A DNA stretch of 64,000 nucleotides from NCBI RefSeq assembly GCF_001593385.1, contig NZ_LUVZ01000012.1, positions 62,001 through 126,000 of the forward strand, read 5' to 3'. Within the stretch, counting starts at the first letter, position 1. Each line of letters opens with the position of its first letter. Source of the stretch: Chryseobacterium cucumeris. Lineage in GTDB: Bacteria > Bacteroidota > Bacteroidia > Flavobacteriales > Weeksellaceae. Of this stretch, positions 9,101 through 16,641 are shown piece by piece. The notes under the pieces were generated by a model. The model ran no database searches. It worked only from the letters and a program-made list of their open reading frames with translations, and was not told the DNA's origin. The position numbers were made by a program, and so were the translations under genes.

Positions 9101-10918
9101 GGCATCAATGGCTTTCTGTAATCCAATGATATCTTCGGAAATCTGCTGTGCTCTTTCTTCGTATGGCAATAATGCTCCTTCCTGAAGCAGAAATTCTACA
9201 CAGGCATTTGAAAGTTCTGTATAACGGTCTGCAAGGGATTTTTCCAATTTATCCAGTAAAGCAGTGTCTGCATATTTAAGCTCTCTTGCTCCTGTCACTT
9301 CACCCCTTAAAGCTCTGATCTGAGAAAGGGCATCAATATACTCTGTAAGCTGAGAGTAATGAAGCCTTTTGGTATCATCAAGAATTTTCTCACAGGACTG
9401 TTTTATCTTTTCTAAAGCTTCTTCTGTGTTCTTCCGTTGTTCTACTACTTTTTCATATTCATTGATGGCAGAATGGGCAATCGCTCTGATCTCCTTCAAT
9501 GGTGCATCAAGCTTCTGGACCTCATCTTCACCAAGGAAATAGTAAGTATCCAGAATAAAGGTTGAGAGTTTTACGATATCATCATATAAACCACTGTAAG
9601 AGTCTTTTTTGTTCAGAAGGGTGATCAGCTCCTGACTCTCTGCCATTACTCTTACAATATCCTTATTTCCTATTTTGTAAAGTAAACTGTCTGCTTTTTC
9701 AATATTGGGTAACAGTTCTTTAGAAAAAGGAGTCTGCCAGATCTGAGACAGATGATGTTTGGTTGTTTCTATGCTTTCTCTCAGATAGATCAGTTTTCCA
9801 TCATGCAAAAACGTAAATCCACTACAACGGATCGGAGTTTCTATGGTCTGGGTAATGATATTGTAAGAAATAAGCTGATAGTTATTCGTTTTATCATCAT
9901 AAAAAACATACAAAAAGTTCTCTCCGTTTGGTTCCGTAATGGTTTTCAGATAGTAAAGCCTGTTCTGATCCTGAGAAATCACTTTTAATCCTCCGGTCTG
10001 AAGCGCATATCCGTTTGAAAACAATACCCCTTGATTTTCGGGAAGCAAAAGTCCCGAATATTTAAGAGCATCTGCTCTGGAAACGGTCTTTTCTTTGTGG
10101 TTATAAATAAAATAGCGTTCTGTTTCCTGATAAGGCTTTATCTTAAACAAAACAAGATTATCCAGATCACAGAAATGAATCTCTGCATCATCCAGATTCT
10201 GATCTTTGTGAACGACATCTTCAGAATAAATTCCCTTCCCGGTATCTGTATTGTCTTCTACTTTGATGGTAATATCTCCACCGATGCTTTCTACAAAAAC
10301 TTTATCTGCTAAGGAAATATGAGGATGTTTTCCGGATCTCTGCATATCTCTTGTTGCCTTTGTCCATACAAAGCCATGCTGTTGAGGATATGAGGTTTCG
10401 GAGGCACTTCTCGAATCGATATACGTCAAGTGATTCCCTTTAATCAGCCATTTAAAGGCTTTGATATCTGTAGTACTTTCCGACAGCTGAAAAACCATAT
10501 AAAGATAGTTTTCCGTGAAGGTAAATCTTGCAAAGAAAGTATTTCTGTAATATTTGTAAAGGTTTTTAAACTCGTCAATGAAAACCTCATCATTGATCAG
10601 GGTGTGATCCTGAGGTTCAAACCGGTCATTATTGATTGTATATATTGAAAAAACGTCCGAAATATTGATTTCCGTCTGAAGTCCCAGATGTGCATTAGAC
10701 CCGAAAATCAGGTGGTCACCCAGTGAATAGATATCTTTGGCAATACAGCTGTGATCCGTAGAAATTCTTTCATTGGCTACAAGCGAAAAATCGACTCCGC
10801 CAAATATATTTTTACGGTTTTCATTAAGCTGTTGAAGTCTCTGAATCAGATCATTCTTCTGCTCATTTAAACGGTTCTGAATAATTTCGTAAGTTCCGGA
10901 ATTAAGTTGTTCTGACAT
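6116..10918 (-). CDS. giant coiled-coil AAA+ ATPase ('DNA repair ATPase', DUF3686 type)
   Basis: This 1600-residue protein has a beta-rich, propeller-like N-terminal half (about 1-430, repeated strands such as YFIYNHKEKTVSRADALKYSG). A long coiled-coil stretch with many Glu/Lys/Leu runs follows (about 440-830), then a helical region. The C-terminal AAA+ module has Walker A SPPGYGKTTL near residue 1243, Walker B VMLYLDDIQ near 1306, and a sensor-1-like CLVMAGNPYT. The architecture matches the DUF3686 'ATPase involved in DNA repair' family, whose name has little experimental support. It is the last gene after flotillin, OB-fold, PspA and YbjN-like genes, so a role in remodelling membrane-stress assemblies is more likely than DNA repair. 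154 bp separate it from the flotillin gene. Confidence 0.8.
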   Translation of the reverse strand: MSEQLNSGTYEIIQNRLNEQKNDLIQRLQQLNENRKNIFGGVDFSLVANERISTDHSCIAKDIYSLGDHLIFGSNAHLGLQTEINISDVFSIYTINNDRFEPQDHTLINDEVFIDEFKNLYKYYRNTFFARFTFTENYLYMVFQLSESTTDIKAFKWLIKGNHLTYIDSRSASETSYPQQHGFVWTKATRDMQRSGKHPHISLADKVFVESIGGDITIKVEDNTDTGKGIYSEDVVHKDQNLDDAEIHFCDLDNLVLFKIKPYQETERYFIYNHKEKTVSRADALKYSGLLLPENQGVLFSNGYALQTGGLKVISQDQNRLYYLKTITEPNGENFLYVFYDDKTNNYQLISYNIITQTIETPIRCSGFTFLHDGKLIYLRESIETTKHHLSQIWQTPFSKELLPNIEKADSLLYKIGNKDIVRVMAESQELITLLNKKDSYSGLYDDIVKLSTFILDTYYFLGEDEVQKLDAPLKEIRAIAHSAINEYEKVVEQRKNTEEALEKIKQSCEKILDDTKRLHYSQLTEYIDALSQIRALRGEVTGARELKYADTALLDKLEKSLADRYTELSNACVEFLLQEGALLPYEERAQQISEDIIGLQKAIDAKTIEENINTLSGQLELLVDIVNNLKIEDTSQSTKIIENISLIFAKLNQERLELSKRKREISGKELASDFQAQITLFDQSVINFLELSQTPEKCDEYLTKLSIQLEEMETKFIDFEEFIQQIGIKREEVYGHFQNKRVQLTEARNKRTQNLFDAAQRILKSVQTKAESFDSENEINGYFAADLMVEKVRDLSRQLAELEDSAKSEEVQTLLKTQQQEAVRKLKDKKEIYADGESVIALGDYKFAVNQQKLDLTLVLRNAQYYYHLTGTSFYEPLNFTADEFKEVWNQEFVSENNKVKRFEYLAWNVFSAHKEITSEAENEKAVQQFTAEHFGEGLVKGIHDKDAETIVLKLQRMHNELGLMRFTAEERSLAQLFWFFLENDKKEYYTKQFEAAAIIAESFTIKQGFEYLSRELSEEMKSFASAHGIFKETDCINAATYLKQEDKENFLISEKAAALYELFLKELKEKGKDLEFINQLQVMYEYPKACYYIAESAVKALGSEANQDIMPEVAAFIITQKFDPKNIKHIAYEVAIKELKSLEKEPEYHLNYFEFVSRLSHFNTVTVPKYKQLQELKYNWVDEKKKALKLDTFKPQVLSSFVRNKLINDVYFPLIGANLAKQLGTAGSDKRTDRMGMLLLVSPPGYGKTTLMEYMAERMGLVFMKINGPSLGYDIVSTDPSEAKNAGARQELEKLNLALEMGDNVMLYLDDIQHCNPEFLQKFISLADGQRKIEGIYNGESKTYDLRSKRFCLVMAGNPYTESGEKFKIPDMLANRSDTYNLGEISGSKTDLFDLSLIENALMSNEYLTRLTNPGMENLYELYDCVLTDNPADSLKGNFSSSEISDFRSVLKSTITVRNMVLKVNKEYIASAAMSDDYRNEPPFKLQGSYRNMNKLIAQIQPILKDNEVTQIVLNHYQNESQTLTTGAEANMLKLKELIGILSEEETKRWNEIKKTFVKNKTLKGLGENDRMSQIVALLAQFGDGLEGIKEALKKAEQ

Positions 10919-11000
10919 CGTTTTTATTTAGGTTGTCATGACTGCTGAATTACAGCAGGTCTTTGTATAACTTGTGGTACTTTGAAAATTTTTTTGATAT

Positions 11001-11033
11001 AAACCTTATAGATTTTGGAAACCTATAAGGTTT
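11001..11033. repeat. 33-bp palindromic intergenic element, copy 1
   Basis: Perfect 11-bp arms aaaccttatag (11001-11011) and ctataaggttt (11023-11033) flank attttggaaac. It has the same length, ends and central ttttg-aaac pattern as the element at 58707-58739. It sits between the flotillin and ATPase genes and may attenuate or process the operon mRNA. Confidence 0.6.
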
Positions 11034-11072
11034 GAGTGTTAGAATCTTTTAAGCATTTAAAGCACTCTTGTA

Positions 11073-13094
11073 TTAAACATGGTTGTTATTCACCGGCTTG
11101 TGCTCCACACCCAGGTGTTTAGCCATGTCCAGAGCTCTTTCCAGAATACCTTTTTCCTGTTGATTGGCTACGCCATTCAGTTTAAAGATCAAAGAAGCAA
11201 TGCTCATATTTTTGATGTCATCAGAAGAGATTTTATATTTATCCACCATTCCCATCACTTTTCCGATGATATTTTCTCCATCACCCAGAAGGTTTTCTTT
11301 TACAATCTGTGCATTTTCACTGTGGCTGATGAACTTATCCAGCCCTTTTCCTGCAGAAACCTGTCTTATAACATTGTCGAAGAAAGTATTGTCCCCTCCG
11401 ACGATATCAATTTTTGCAGATTTGAAAGCTTCCGCCAGTACCATAGACTGCGCTTCTGCGATATCTTTCTGAATAGCGATCTGAGCCAGTTCCACATCTT
11501 TTTCTTTGGCAAGCTGAAGACGGAATTCTTCGTGATCTTTTCCGGCATCATTCAGTTTCTTCATGGCTTCTGCTTTCTCTGTGATTCCTGCTGCTTCTGC
11601 CAATGCTTTTTCTTTGATGACTTCTGCCTGGGCAATTCCTTCTTTTTTGTTGGCATCAGCTTTTTTCTCAATAACAGTTGCTTCTGCAACGCCTTGTCTT
11701 TCTGCAGCATCTGCTTTCGCATGCATTACCTGAGCTTCTGATAATCCTACGGTTGCTTCTTCTTTTGCTTTCGCATCTGCAATGATCTTACGGGCTTCAG
11801 CTTCTTTTTCTGCTGCATCTCTCTTCGCCTGTGCTTCAATTACATATTTCTGCGCATCTTTTTCTGCTGCCAATCTGCGGGATTCTGCAGCTCTTGTTTC
11901 CTCAATCAGCTTTTTCTCTGCTTCCTGAGTGGCAACGGTAATTTCTACCTGCTTGTTTCTTTCTGCTGTTTTGAAGGCTTCCAGATCTTTGATTCCCTGC
12001 TGCTCTTCCACTACGGTTTTCTCCATGGTTAATCGCTCGCGGATCGCATCCTGAATACTTTTCTTCTCCAGCTCTATTGCTTTCTCTTTTTCAATCTGAG
12101 CAAGAGAGACAATTCTTTCTCTTTCTGTAGCTTCAAGGGCTTTATCTTTTAATACTCTTTCTGTTTCTACCAGATCTGCACGTTCTTTGTTTTTAGCAGC
12201 AATAACGACCTGACGAAGTTTATTTTCTTCTGCAATCTGCAATTTTTCTTCTGTAGCAATACGAACGGTTTCATATCTCAGACGTTCTTCTTCTTCTACT
12301 TTCAGAATTTCCGCATTTTCTCGGGCTTTGATATTGGCCACTTCTCTTTTTTGAGATTCTTCTTTTTCTGCCAGCTGTTTTTCAAGTTCCAGAATGGCTT
12401 CTCTGGCTTCTACATTTTGTTTTGTAATAGTTTTTTCTTCATCACGACGAACCTGATTGGCTTTAATATTTTGGGTCGCTGTAAGTTCAGTAATTTTCTT
12501 AATTCCTTCTGAATCAAGGATATTATCTTTATCTAATTTATCAATTGAAGTCTGCTCAAGGTAGTCTATCGCACAATCGTCCAGAACATAGCCATTAAGA
12601 TCTGTTCCGATGATATCAAGGATTTCCTGACGGAACTCGCTTCTTGCTTCATATAATTCTGTAAAATCAAATTTCTTTCCTACTGTTTTAAGAGCTTCTG
12701 AAAATTTAGCTTCAAACAATTCTCTTAATGTCTGGGCATCAGAAGCACGCTGGCAACCAATAGTTTGCCCTACATTCACAATATCATCTACTGATTTATT
12801 GACACGGATAAAAAATGCCACCTGAATATCTGCTCTCATATTGTCTTTGCAGATCAAGCCTGCTCTTCCCTCTCTTGAAATCTCCAGTTTTTTTACGGAG
12901 ATATCCATAGATTCCATACGATGGATAATAGGAATAACAATACCGGCATTAAAGAAGACTTTTGTACCTCCATAACCAGTTCTTAAAATAACAATTCCCT
13001 GAACAGTTTTTTTATACATCGATAAAATCCAGAAAATCAATCCGATTGATGCTACCACAGCAACAACAATTCCAGCAATTAAAGGTAAGTTCAT
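11073..13094 (-). CDS. flotillin-like SPFH/band 7 protein (YqiK type)
   Basis: This 673-residue protein has one N-terminal transmembrane segment (about 4-26). An SPFH domain follows (about 30-200, with VNVGQTIGCQRASDAQTLRELFEAKFSEALKTVG). Then comes a very long Ala/Glu/Lys coiled coil (about 215-560) typical of flotillins, which oligomerise on the inner membrane and organise lipid microdomains. Flotillin genes of this type are regularly found after an NfeD/YqiJ-like OB-fold gene, as here. Spacing to that gene is 125 bp and contains a possible 20-codon ORF. The coiled coil gives long spurious ORFs on the opposite strand, which are not genes. Confidence 0.9.
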   Translation of the reverse strand: MNLPLIAGIVVAVVASIGLIFWILSMYKKTVQGIVILRTGYGGTKVFFNAGIVIPIIHRMESMDISVKKLEISREGRAGLICKDNMRADIQVAFFIRVNKSVDDIVNVGQTIGCQRASDAQTLRELFEAKFSEALKTVGKKFDFTELYEARSEFRQEILDIIGTDLNGYVLDDCAIDYLEQTSIDKLDKDNILDSEGIKKITELTATQNIKANQVRRDEEKTITKQNVEAREAILELEKQLAEKEESQKREVANIKARENAEILKVEEEERLRYETVRIATEEKLQIAEENKLRQVVIAAKNKERADLVETERVLKDKALEATERERIVSLAQIEKEKAIELEKKSIQDAIRERLTMEKTVVEEQQGIKDLEAFKTAERNKQVEITVATQEAEKKLIEETRAAESRRLAAEKDAQKYVIEAQAKRDAAEKEAEARKIIADAKAKEEATVGLSEAQVMHAKADAAERQGVAEATVIEKKADANKKEGIAQAEVIKEKALAEAAGITEKAEAMKKLNDAGKDHEEFRLQLAKEKDVELAQIAIQKDIAEAQSMVLAEAFKSAKIDIVGGDNTFFDNVIRQVSAGKGLDKFISHSENAQIVKENLLGDGENIIGKVMGMVDKYKISSDDIKNMSIASLIFKLNGVANQQEKGILERALDMAKHLGVEHKPVNNNHV

Positions 13095-13138
13095 AGTTTT
13101 ATAAGTTTATAGTTTATATAGATGTGTTTTTTTTGTTT

Positions 13139-13201
13139 TTATAAGAATTGGAAGATGATATCCTGGATATAATTCAGCAAGATCAAAAAAATAGTTAGCA
13201 T
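13139..13201 (-). CDS. possible 20-residue hydrophobic membrane micropeptide
   Basis: An ATG at 13201 opens a 20-codon frame (MLTIFLILLNYIQDIIFQFL, then TAA) that would form a single short transmembrane helix. It begins 18 bp after the OB-fold gene stop and lies between two membrane-stress genes on the same strand. Small hydrophobic peptides occur in such modules, but a frame this short can arise by chance. Confidence 0.25.
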   Translation of the reverse strand: MLTIFLILLNYIQDIIFQFL

Positions 13202-13219
13202 GGTTATTAGTTTTTTATT

Positions 13220-13876
13220 TTAATATCTTATTGATTTTTGTACATAGTAAATCCTTTTTTCGGGTTCCTCATCTACAATCATAACCCGGGTTCCATGCTC
13301 CAGCCTGCTTCCGTCTTTACTTCTCACCATCAGCGTCATAGGATCGCTTCCGATAAAGACTTCCATCATCCCTATTTTATCATCCTGAATGCTTGATTTC
13401 AGGCGGCCTTCTCTTCCTAAAAAGGCGTACGATAATTCACCTTTATGATTGATTTCCTTAAAAAAGGGATTCAGCGGTTTCAGAATGATTTTGGTTAATA
13501 GCATTCCTCCAATCATCATTGGAAAAAGGATCAGTATTCCTGCCCAAGTAGGAAGAGGTACGAAATAATTCAGATAAAACGAGCCCAGCCATGTGATCAG
13601 CAATGAAAGTGTAAGAAAATACGTGACCGGAACGATATCCAGATTCAGAAATTTCAGGAAATGCATCCAGGCTGAAGGATCATGATCGGATGCGTGAAGA
13701 TGACCGTCCGGAGCTTCTATATCAGCATCTGCATCCAGGTCGGAATGAATTCCTACATCGATATCCAACCCTGTAAGAATGGTAAAGAGCCAATAGACCA
13801 CTGAAAGCCCGAGAAGGACTGTCAGAACCGTATTCACCGGAGAAAATGCTATATTTAAAAATTCCTGAAAGGTCAT
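13220..13876 (-). CDS. OB-fold membrane protein (YqiJ/DUF1449-like)
   Basis: This 218-residue protein has three membrane segments (about 14-34, 83-103, 110-132) and a C-terminal soluble domain rich in beta strands (about 150-210: GELSYAFLGREGRLKSS, IGMMEVFIGSDPMTLMVRSKDGSRLEHGTRVMIVDEE), consistent with the OB fold of YqiJ/NfeD-like flotillin partners. The acidic, His-rich loop DLDADADIEAPDGHLHASDHD at about 40-65 is unusual and might bind metal. It is 3 bp downstream of the PspA stop and upstream of flotillin, the usual order. It likely helps place flotillin or PspA at the inner membrane. Confidence 0.8.
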   Translation of the reverse strand: MTFQEFLNIAFSPVNTVLTVLLGLSVVYWLFTILTGLDIDVGIHSDLDADADIEAPDGHLHASDHDPSAWMHFLKFLNLDIVPVTYFLTLSLLITWLGSFYLNYFVPLPTWAGILILFPMMIGGMLLTKIILKPLNPFFKEINHKGELSYAFLGREGRLKSSIQDDKIGMMEVFIGSDPMTLMVRSKDGSRLEHGTRVMIVDEEPEKRIYYVQKSIRY

Positions 13877-13879
13877 ATA

Positions 13880-14581
13880 TTAGCCTTTTTTAAGGGTTTC
13901 TTTTAATCTGTTTAAAGCTTCTTCAGCTTTTGTATCATTACTGTTTACCATGGCATCGATCTCTTCATCAATGCTTTTTCCTGATTTTGAAAGGTCAGAA
14001 TAAGCTTCTGCAAGGGCTTCCTGCTGTACAACACGATCCTTCAGTTTTTCCAGCATGCTTACCGCGCTTCCGGTATCCATCTGGGTCATCTTCTGATTGA
14101 TATCTTTTGTGGCTTCACTCACCTGAACTCTTGCTTTCAGGGTTTTCAATTCATTTTCCCATTTGGTAATGCTTGATTTCAAATGGTTGATATTACCCTG
14201 TAACTTTTCGCAGTCAGCAAACAGTTTCTCATGTTCTTTCTGAAGAGCTGTTGCCTTTTCCAATGAAGAGGTCTGTTTTTTCAGTGCTTCTTTAGCAAGG
14301 CGGTCTGCATCAGCGGTTTCCACTTCTCCTTTTTCGGCTTTCTGAACAATGACTATAGCTTTATTATAGTAATCTTTGGCAGTTTGCTCTTCAGTTTCTG
14401 CCTCGTTTTTTTTGCGTATGGCAAGAGCTTTCAGCTGAGCGAGAGCTTCTATACTTTTTCCCAGCTGTTCTTTCATTTCGCGGATTCCCTGTTCCGTTAA
14501 ATTGATTGGGTCTTCAAAGCTGTCGATCACAGAATGGATTTCTGCTTTTCCTATCGTTAACAATCTTTTAAAAATGTTCAT
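13880..14581 (-). CDS. PspA/IM30 family phage-shock protein
   Basis: This 233-residue, almost entirely helical protein opens with an amphipathic helix and the family signature MNIFKRLLTIGKAEIHSVIDSFEDPINLTEQGIREM. The long antiparallel coiled-coil hairpin of PspA/Vipp1 (ESCRT-III-like) follows. Members bind stressed inner membrane, oligomerise into rods or rings and limit proton leakage. It sits 19 bp after the YbjN-like gene and 3 bp before the OB-fold gene, so it is translated within one operon. Confidence 0.92.
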   Translation of the reverse strand: MNIFKRLLTIGKAEIHSVIDSFEDPINLTEQGIREMKEQLGKSIEALAQLKALAIRKKNEAETEEQTAKDYYNKAIVIVQKAEKGEVETADADRLAKEALKKQTSSLEKATALQKEHEKLFADCEKLQGNINHLKSSITKWENELKTLKARVQVSEATKDINQKMTQMDTGSAVSMLEKLKDRVVQQEALAEAYSDLSKSGKSIDEEIDAMVNSNDTKAEEALNRLKETLKKG

Positions 14582-14600
14582 TTTAAATATCTTTTGTGAA

Positions 14601-14996
14601 TTACTTACTCATTTCAAGCATTTCCGTTGTAAATTCCCCCACAAGGATTCCTAAAGAATTGATGGAAGCCATCACTTCGTTTTGCGCCATATTATCGGTT
14701 GGGAGTGTATCTCTGAAAATCACCCTTCTTCCGCTTCCGTCTAGTACAAATGCTCCGTGAACGATGTCTCTGTTTTTCTGAAGGAGTCTCAGAAATATTT
14801 TTTCGGATGGATTTTTGATTTCAAAAAGAAACTGTTCCATGATCAGAATAGAGTCTGATATTATAAGAATCATGTTTTTTATCCCGTTGGATTCTTTTTC
14901 GATGATTAAGATTCTCTGAGCCTCATCTTCCAACGTGATGTTAAACTCATAATCTAACAACCACTCTTTGACCGTTCTGAATATTTGATTTCTCAT
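14601..14996 (-). CDS. YbjN/DUF2170-like protein heading the PspA operon
   Basis: This 131-residue soluble protein has an alternating alpha/beta pattern (FRTVKEWLLDYEFNITLEDEAQRILIIEK, NMILIISDSILIMEQFLFEI) resembling the type III chaperone-like fold of the YbjN and YjfI/DUF2170 families. In enterobacteria YjfI stands directly before a PspA paralogue, which matches the order here. It is inferred to act as a partner or regulator of PspA. Family assignment rests on context and fold pattern rather than a diagnostic motif. A -7 box lies at 15031-15038. Confidence 0.65.
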   Translation of the reverse strand: MRNQIFRTVKEWLLDYEFNITLEDEAQRILIIEKESNGIKNMILIISDSILIMEQFLFEIKNPSEKIFLRLLQKNRDIVHGAFVLDGSGRRVIFRDTLPTDNMAQNEVMASINSLGILVGEFTTEMLEMSK

Positions 14997-15030
14997 GATG
15001 GCTGGTTTAGTGTTTTATTTTTCGTCTAGA

Positions 15031-15038
15031 CAAATATA
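15031..15038 (-). promoter_or_regulatory. -7 box of the PspA-flotillin operon
   Basis: Minus-strand TATATTTG matches the Bacteroidota -7 consensus TAnnTTTG and lies 34 bp before the YbjN-like start. The sequence tagacaaa at 15027-15034 recurs at 15111-15118 just before the divergent XRE gene and may be an operator half-site. Confidence 0.6.
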
Positions 15039-15092
15039 AAATAAAATCTTCAAAATGCAAATATTATTAGCAAATAATTGTTTCAGATTCTC

Positions 15093-15100
15093 TATCTTTG
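15093..15100 (+). promoter_or_regulatory. -7 box of the XRE regulator gene
   Basis: TATCTTTG is a full match to TAnnTTTG. Its position 18 bp before ATG 15119 supports that start over the codon at 15098, which overlaps the box. Confidence 0.65.
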
Positions 15101-15118
15101 CAAAAAAGATTAGACAAA

Positions 15119-15748
15119 ATGAGCTTCTTTGGAACTAATATTAAAAAAATAAGACAGGTTAAAGGACTAAGCCAAAAGGCTTTTGCTGATTTATTTGATT
15201 TAAACAGAGGAGTAATAAGCTCTTATGAGGAAGGGCGTGCAGAACCTAAGATAGAAACTATATTAAAGGTAGCTAATCATTTTAACCTTAATCTTGACAA
15301 ATTATTGACAGAAATCCTCCAGGTAAACCAATTAGTAAGCGTTTCTGATATAGATCAGCTGATGCTTTTCCCGGAGCTGGCTATTCAAAACAGCAAAGAA
15401 GCAAAGACAGACATAGAAGAAAATAATCCAAACACGGCAGTAATGCAAAAAATATTAGCATCCGTTGATCTTTTGTATGAATTTACTTCTGAAAAACCTT
15501 TGCTACCACAATATCAATACGGTGATATTCTATTTCTGAACAAAGCAGATCAGAAAACAGAATCTATCAACCATCTTCTTATTTATCAGGATGGAAACCT
15601 CTCATATGTTACTGATAAACAAACAATAACCAAATCTCGTACGGAATATTATAAAATTGTAGGATACGTTTCTACTACTGAGAAAAATATTTTCACCAGT
15701 ATTTTTGAAAGGCTGGAGAATCTTGAAAAGAAAGCCGATAACAGATAA
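15119..15748 (+). CDS. XRE-family transcriptional regulator with LexA/S24-like C-terminal half
   Basis: This 209-residue protein has an N-terminal helix-turn-helix of the Cro/C1 type (about 5-60: IKKIRQVKGLSQKAFADLFDLNRGVISSYEEGRAEPKIETILKVANHF). Its C-terminal half resembles phage-repressor S24/LexA sensor domains (about 120-190: LPQYQYGDILFLNKADQ, YKIVGYVSTT). I do not see a clear catalytic Ser/Lys pair, so self-cleavage is doubtful. It is divergent from the PspA-flotillin operon across 122 bp and is a natural candidate regulator of it. A short coiled tail ends the protein (IFERLENLEKKA). Confidence 0.82.
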   Translation: MSFFGTNIKKIRQVKGLSQKAFADLFDLNRGVISSYEEGRAEPKIETILKVANHFNLNLDKLLTEILQVNQLVSVSDIDQLMLFPELAIQNSKEAKTDIEENNPNTAVMQKILASVDLLYEFTSEKPLLPQYQYGDILFLNKADQKTESINHLLIYQDGNLSYVTDKQTITKSRTEYYKIVGYVSTTEKNIFTSIFERLENLEKKADNR

Positions 15749-15826
15749 AATAAATACGTACACGATTAGATTATTCTTGTAAAATCAAAATTATTCCTTT
15801 CTTCTTTTTATTGTAAAAACGCAAAA

Positions 15827-15844
15827 ACTAAACTTTTGTGTAGT
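15827..15844. promoter_or_regulatory. 18-bp dyad operator upstream of ThiF-like gene
   Basis: The sequence actaaacttttgtgtagt is a near match to the dyads at 28038-28055 and 28076-28093. Its centre is 37.5 bp upstream of the last base of the -7 box at 15866-15873, exactly the spacing seen at the exporter operon. Confidence 0.65.
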
Positions 15845-15865
15845 AGTAATTCTCTCCCATACCTA

Positions 15866-15873
15866 TATTTTTG
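15866..15873 (+). promoter_or_regulatory. -7 box of the ThiF-like gene
   Basis: TATTTTTG fits TAnnTTTG and lies 17 bp before ATG 15891. No -33 TTTG is present 19 bp upstream. The 18-bp dyad occupies that place instead, which suggests dependence on an activator. Confidence 0.6.
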
Positions 15874-15890
15874 TTTCTAAAATATAAATA

Positions 15891-16637
15891 ATGGAAGAGC
15901 AATACTCCCGAAACAGGCTATATGTAAAAGAAGAGGAGCAGAAGATTATCAAAGATTTTTCTATATTACTTGCCGGATGCGGTATTGGAAGTAACATAGC
16001 AGAATGTGCCTTACGTTTTGGTTTTGAAAACATTACACTCGTGGATGGCGACACCATTGAATTATCTAATCTGAACAGGCAGAATTATACCTACCAGGAT
16101 ATTTCTTCTTATAAAGCAGAAACCTTATATCACCGATTGAAAAGCATTAATCCCAATGCCAACATTCGTTTCCACAGTGAGTTTATTACTAAAGACAATG
16201 CTGAGGAAATCATTGGAAACCATAACATCGCTATCAATGCCCTTGACTTTTCAACAGAAATCCCAATTATTTTCGATAAGATGTGTCAGGAAAAAAACAT
16301 CCCTGTTCTGCACCCTTATAATCTGGGCTGGGGAGCATTGGTTATGGTAATCAGCGAAAATATGGGATTGGAATCTTTGCAGAAAGATGAAGAAAACTTT
16401 AATGAATTAAATGTTGTTCAGTACGTATCCAGCCACATGAGATATTGGGGAAACCCTCAGCAATGGCTTGAAGATATTGTAGAAAGTTACATTAAAGAAA
16501 ACAAACAACTTCCTCCACCGCAATTATCAATTGCTTCATTTCTTGCAGCAGCAAGTTGTGTAAAAATAGCGTTCAATATTGCAACGAATCAACCTGTAAA
16601 AAAATTCCCGGAATTTTATTTAACAACTGTTAATTAA
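15891..16637 (+). CDS. ThiF/MoeB/HesA-type E1-like adenylyltransferase
   Basis: This 248-residue protein has the Rossmann-type E1 fold. The nucleotide loop is LLAGCGIGSNIAECALRFGF (about 25-43), followed by the acidic strand VDGDTIELSNLNRQ with the conserved Asp and the Asn-x-Asn-Arg motif. These residues bind ATP and adenylate a C-terminal carboxylate in ThiF, MoeB and MccB. The zinc cysteines of MoeB are absent and no obvious catalytic Cys follows, so it may adenylate a peptide without thiolation, as MccB does. It converges with the HExxH gene (4 bp apart). It shares an operator with the peptide exporter operon, so modification of a RiPP precursor is a reasonable inference. Confidence 0.78.
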   Translation: MEEQYSRNRLYVKEEEQKIIKDFSILLAGCGIGSNIAECALRFGFENITLVDGDTIELSNLNRQNYTYQDISSYKAETLYHRLKSINPNANIRFHSEFITKDNAEEIIGNHNIAINALDFSTEIPIIFDKMCQEKNIPVLHPYNLGWGALVMVISENMGLESLQKDEENFNELNVVQYVSSHMRYWGNPQQWLEDIVESYIKENKQLPPPQLSIASFLAAASCVKIAFNIATNQPVKKFPEFYLTTVN

Positions 16638-16641
16638 CCAA

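Noticed and set aside
6116..10918. SMC/RecN-type DNA repair protein
   Set aside because: The Walker A is at residue 1243 in a C-terminal AAA+ domain with no N-terminal ABC half, and the neighbours are membrane-stress genes.
11079..11741. 220-residue ORF antisense to the flotillin gene
   Set aside because: It is the complement of the Ala/Glu/Lys coiled coil, with Phe/Cys-rich nonsense composition.
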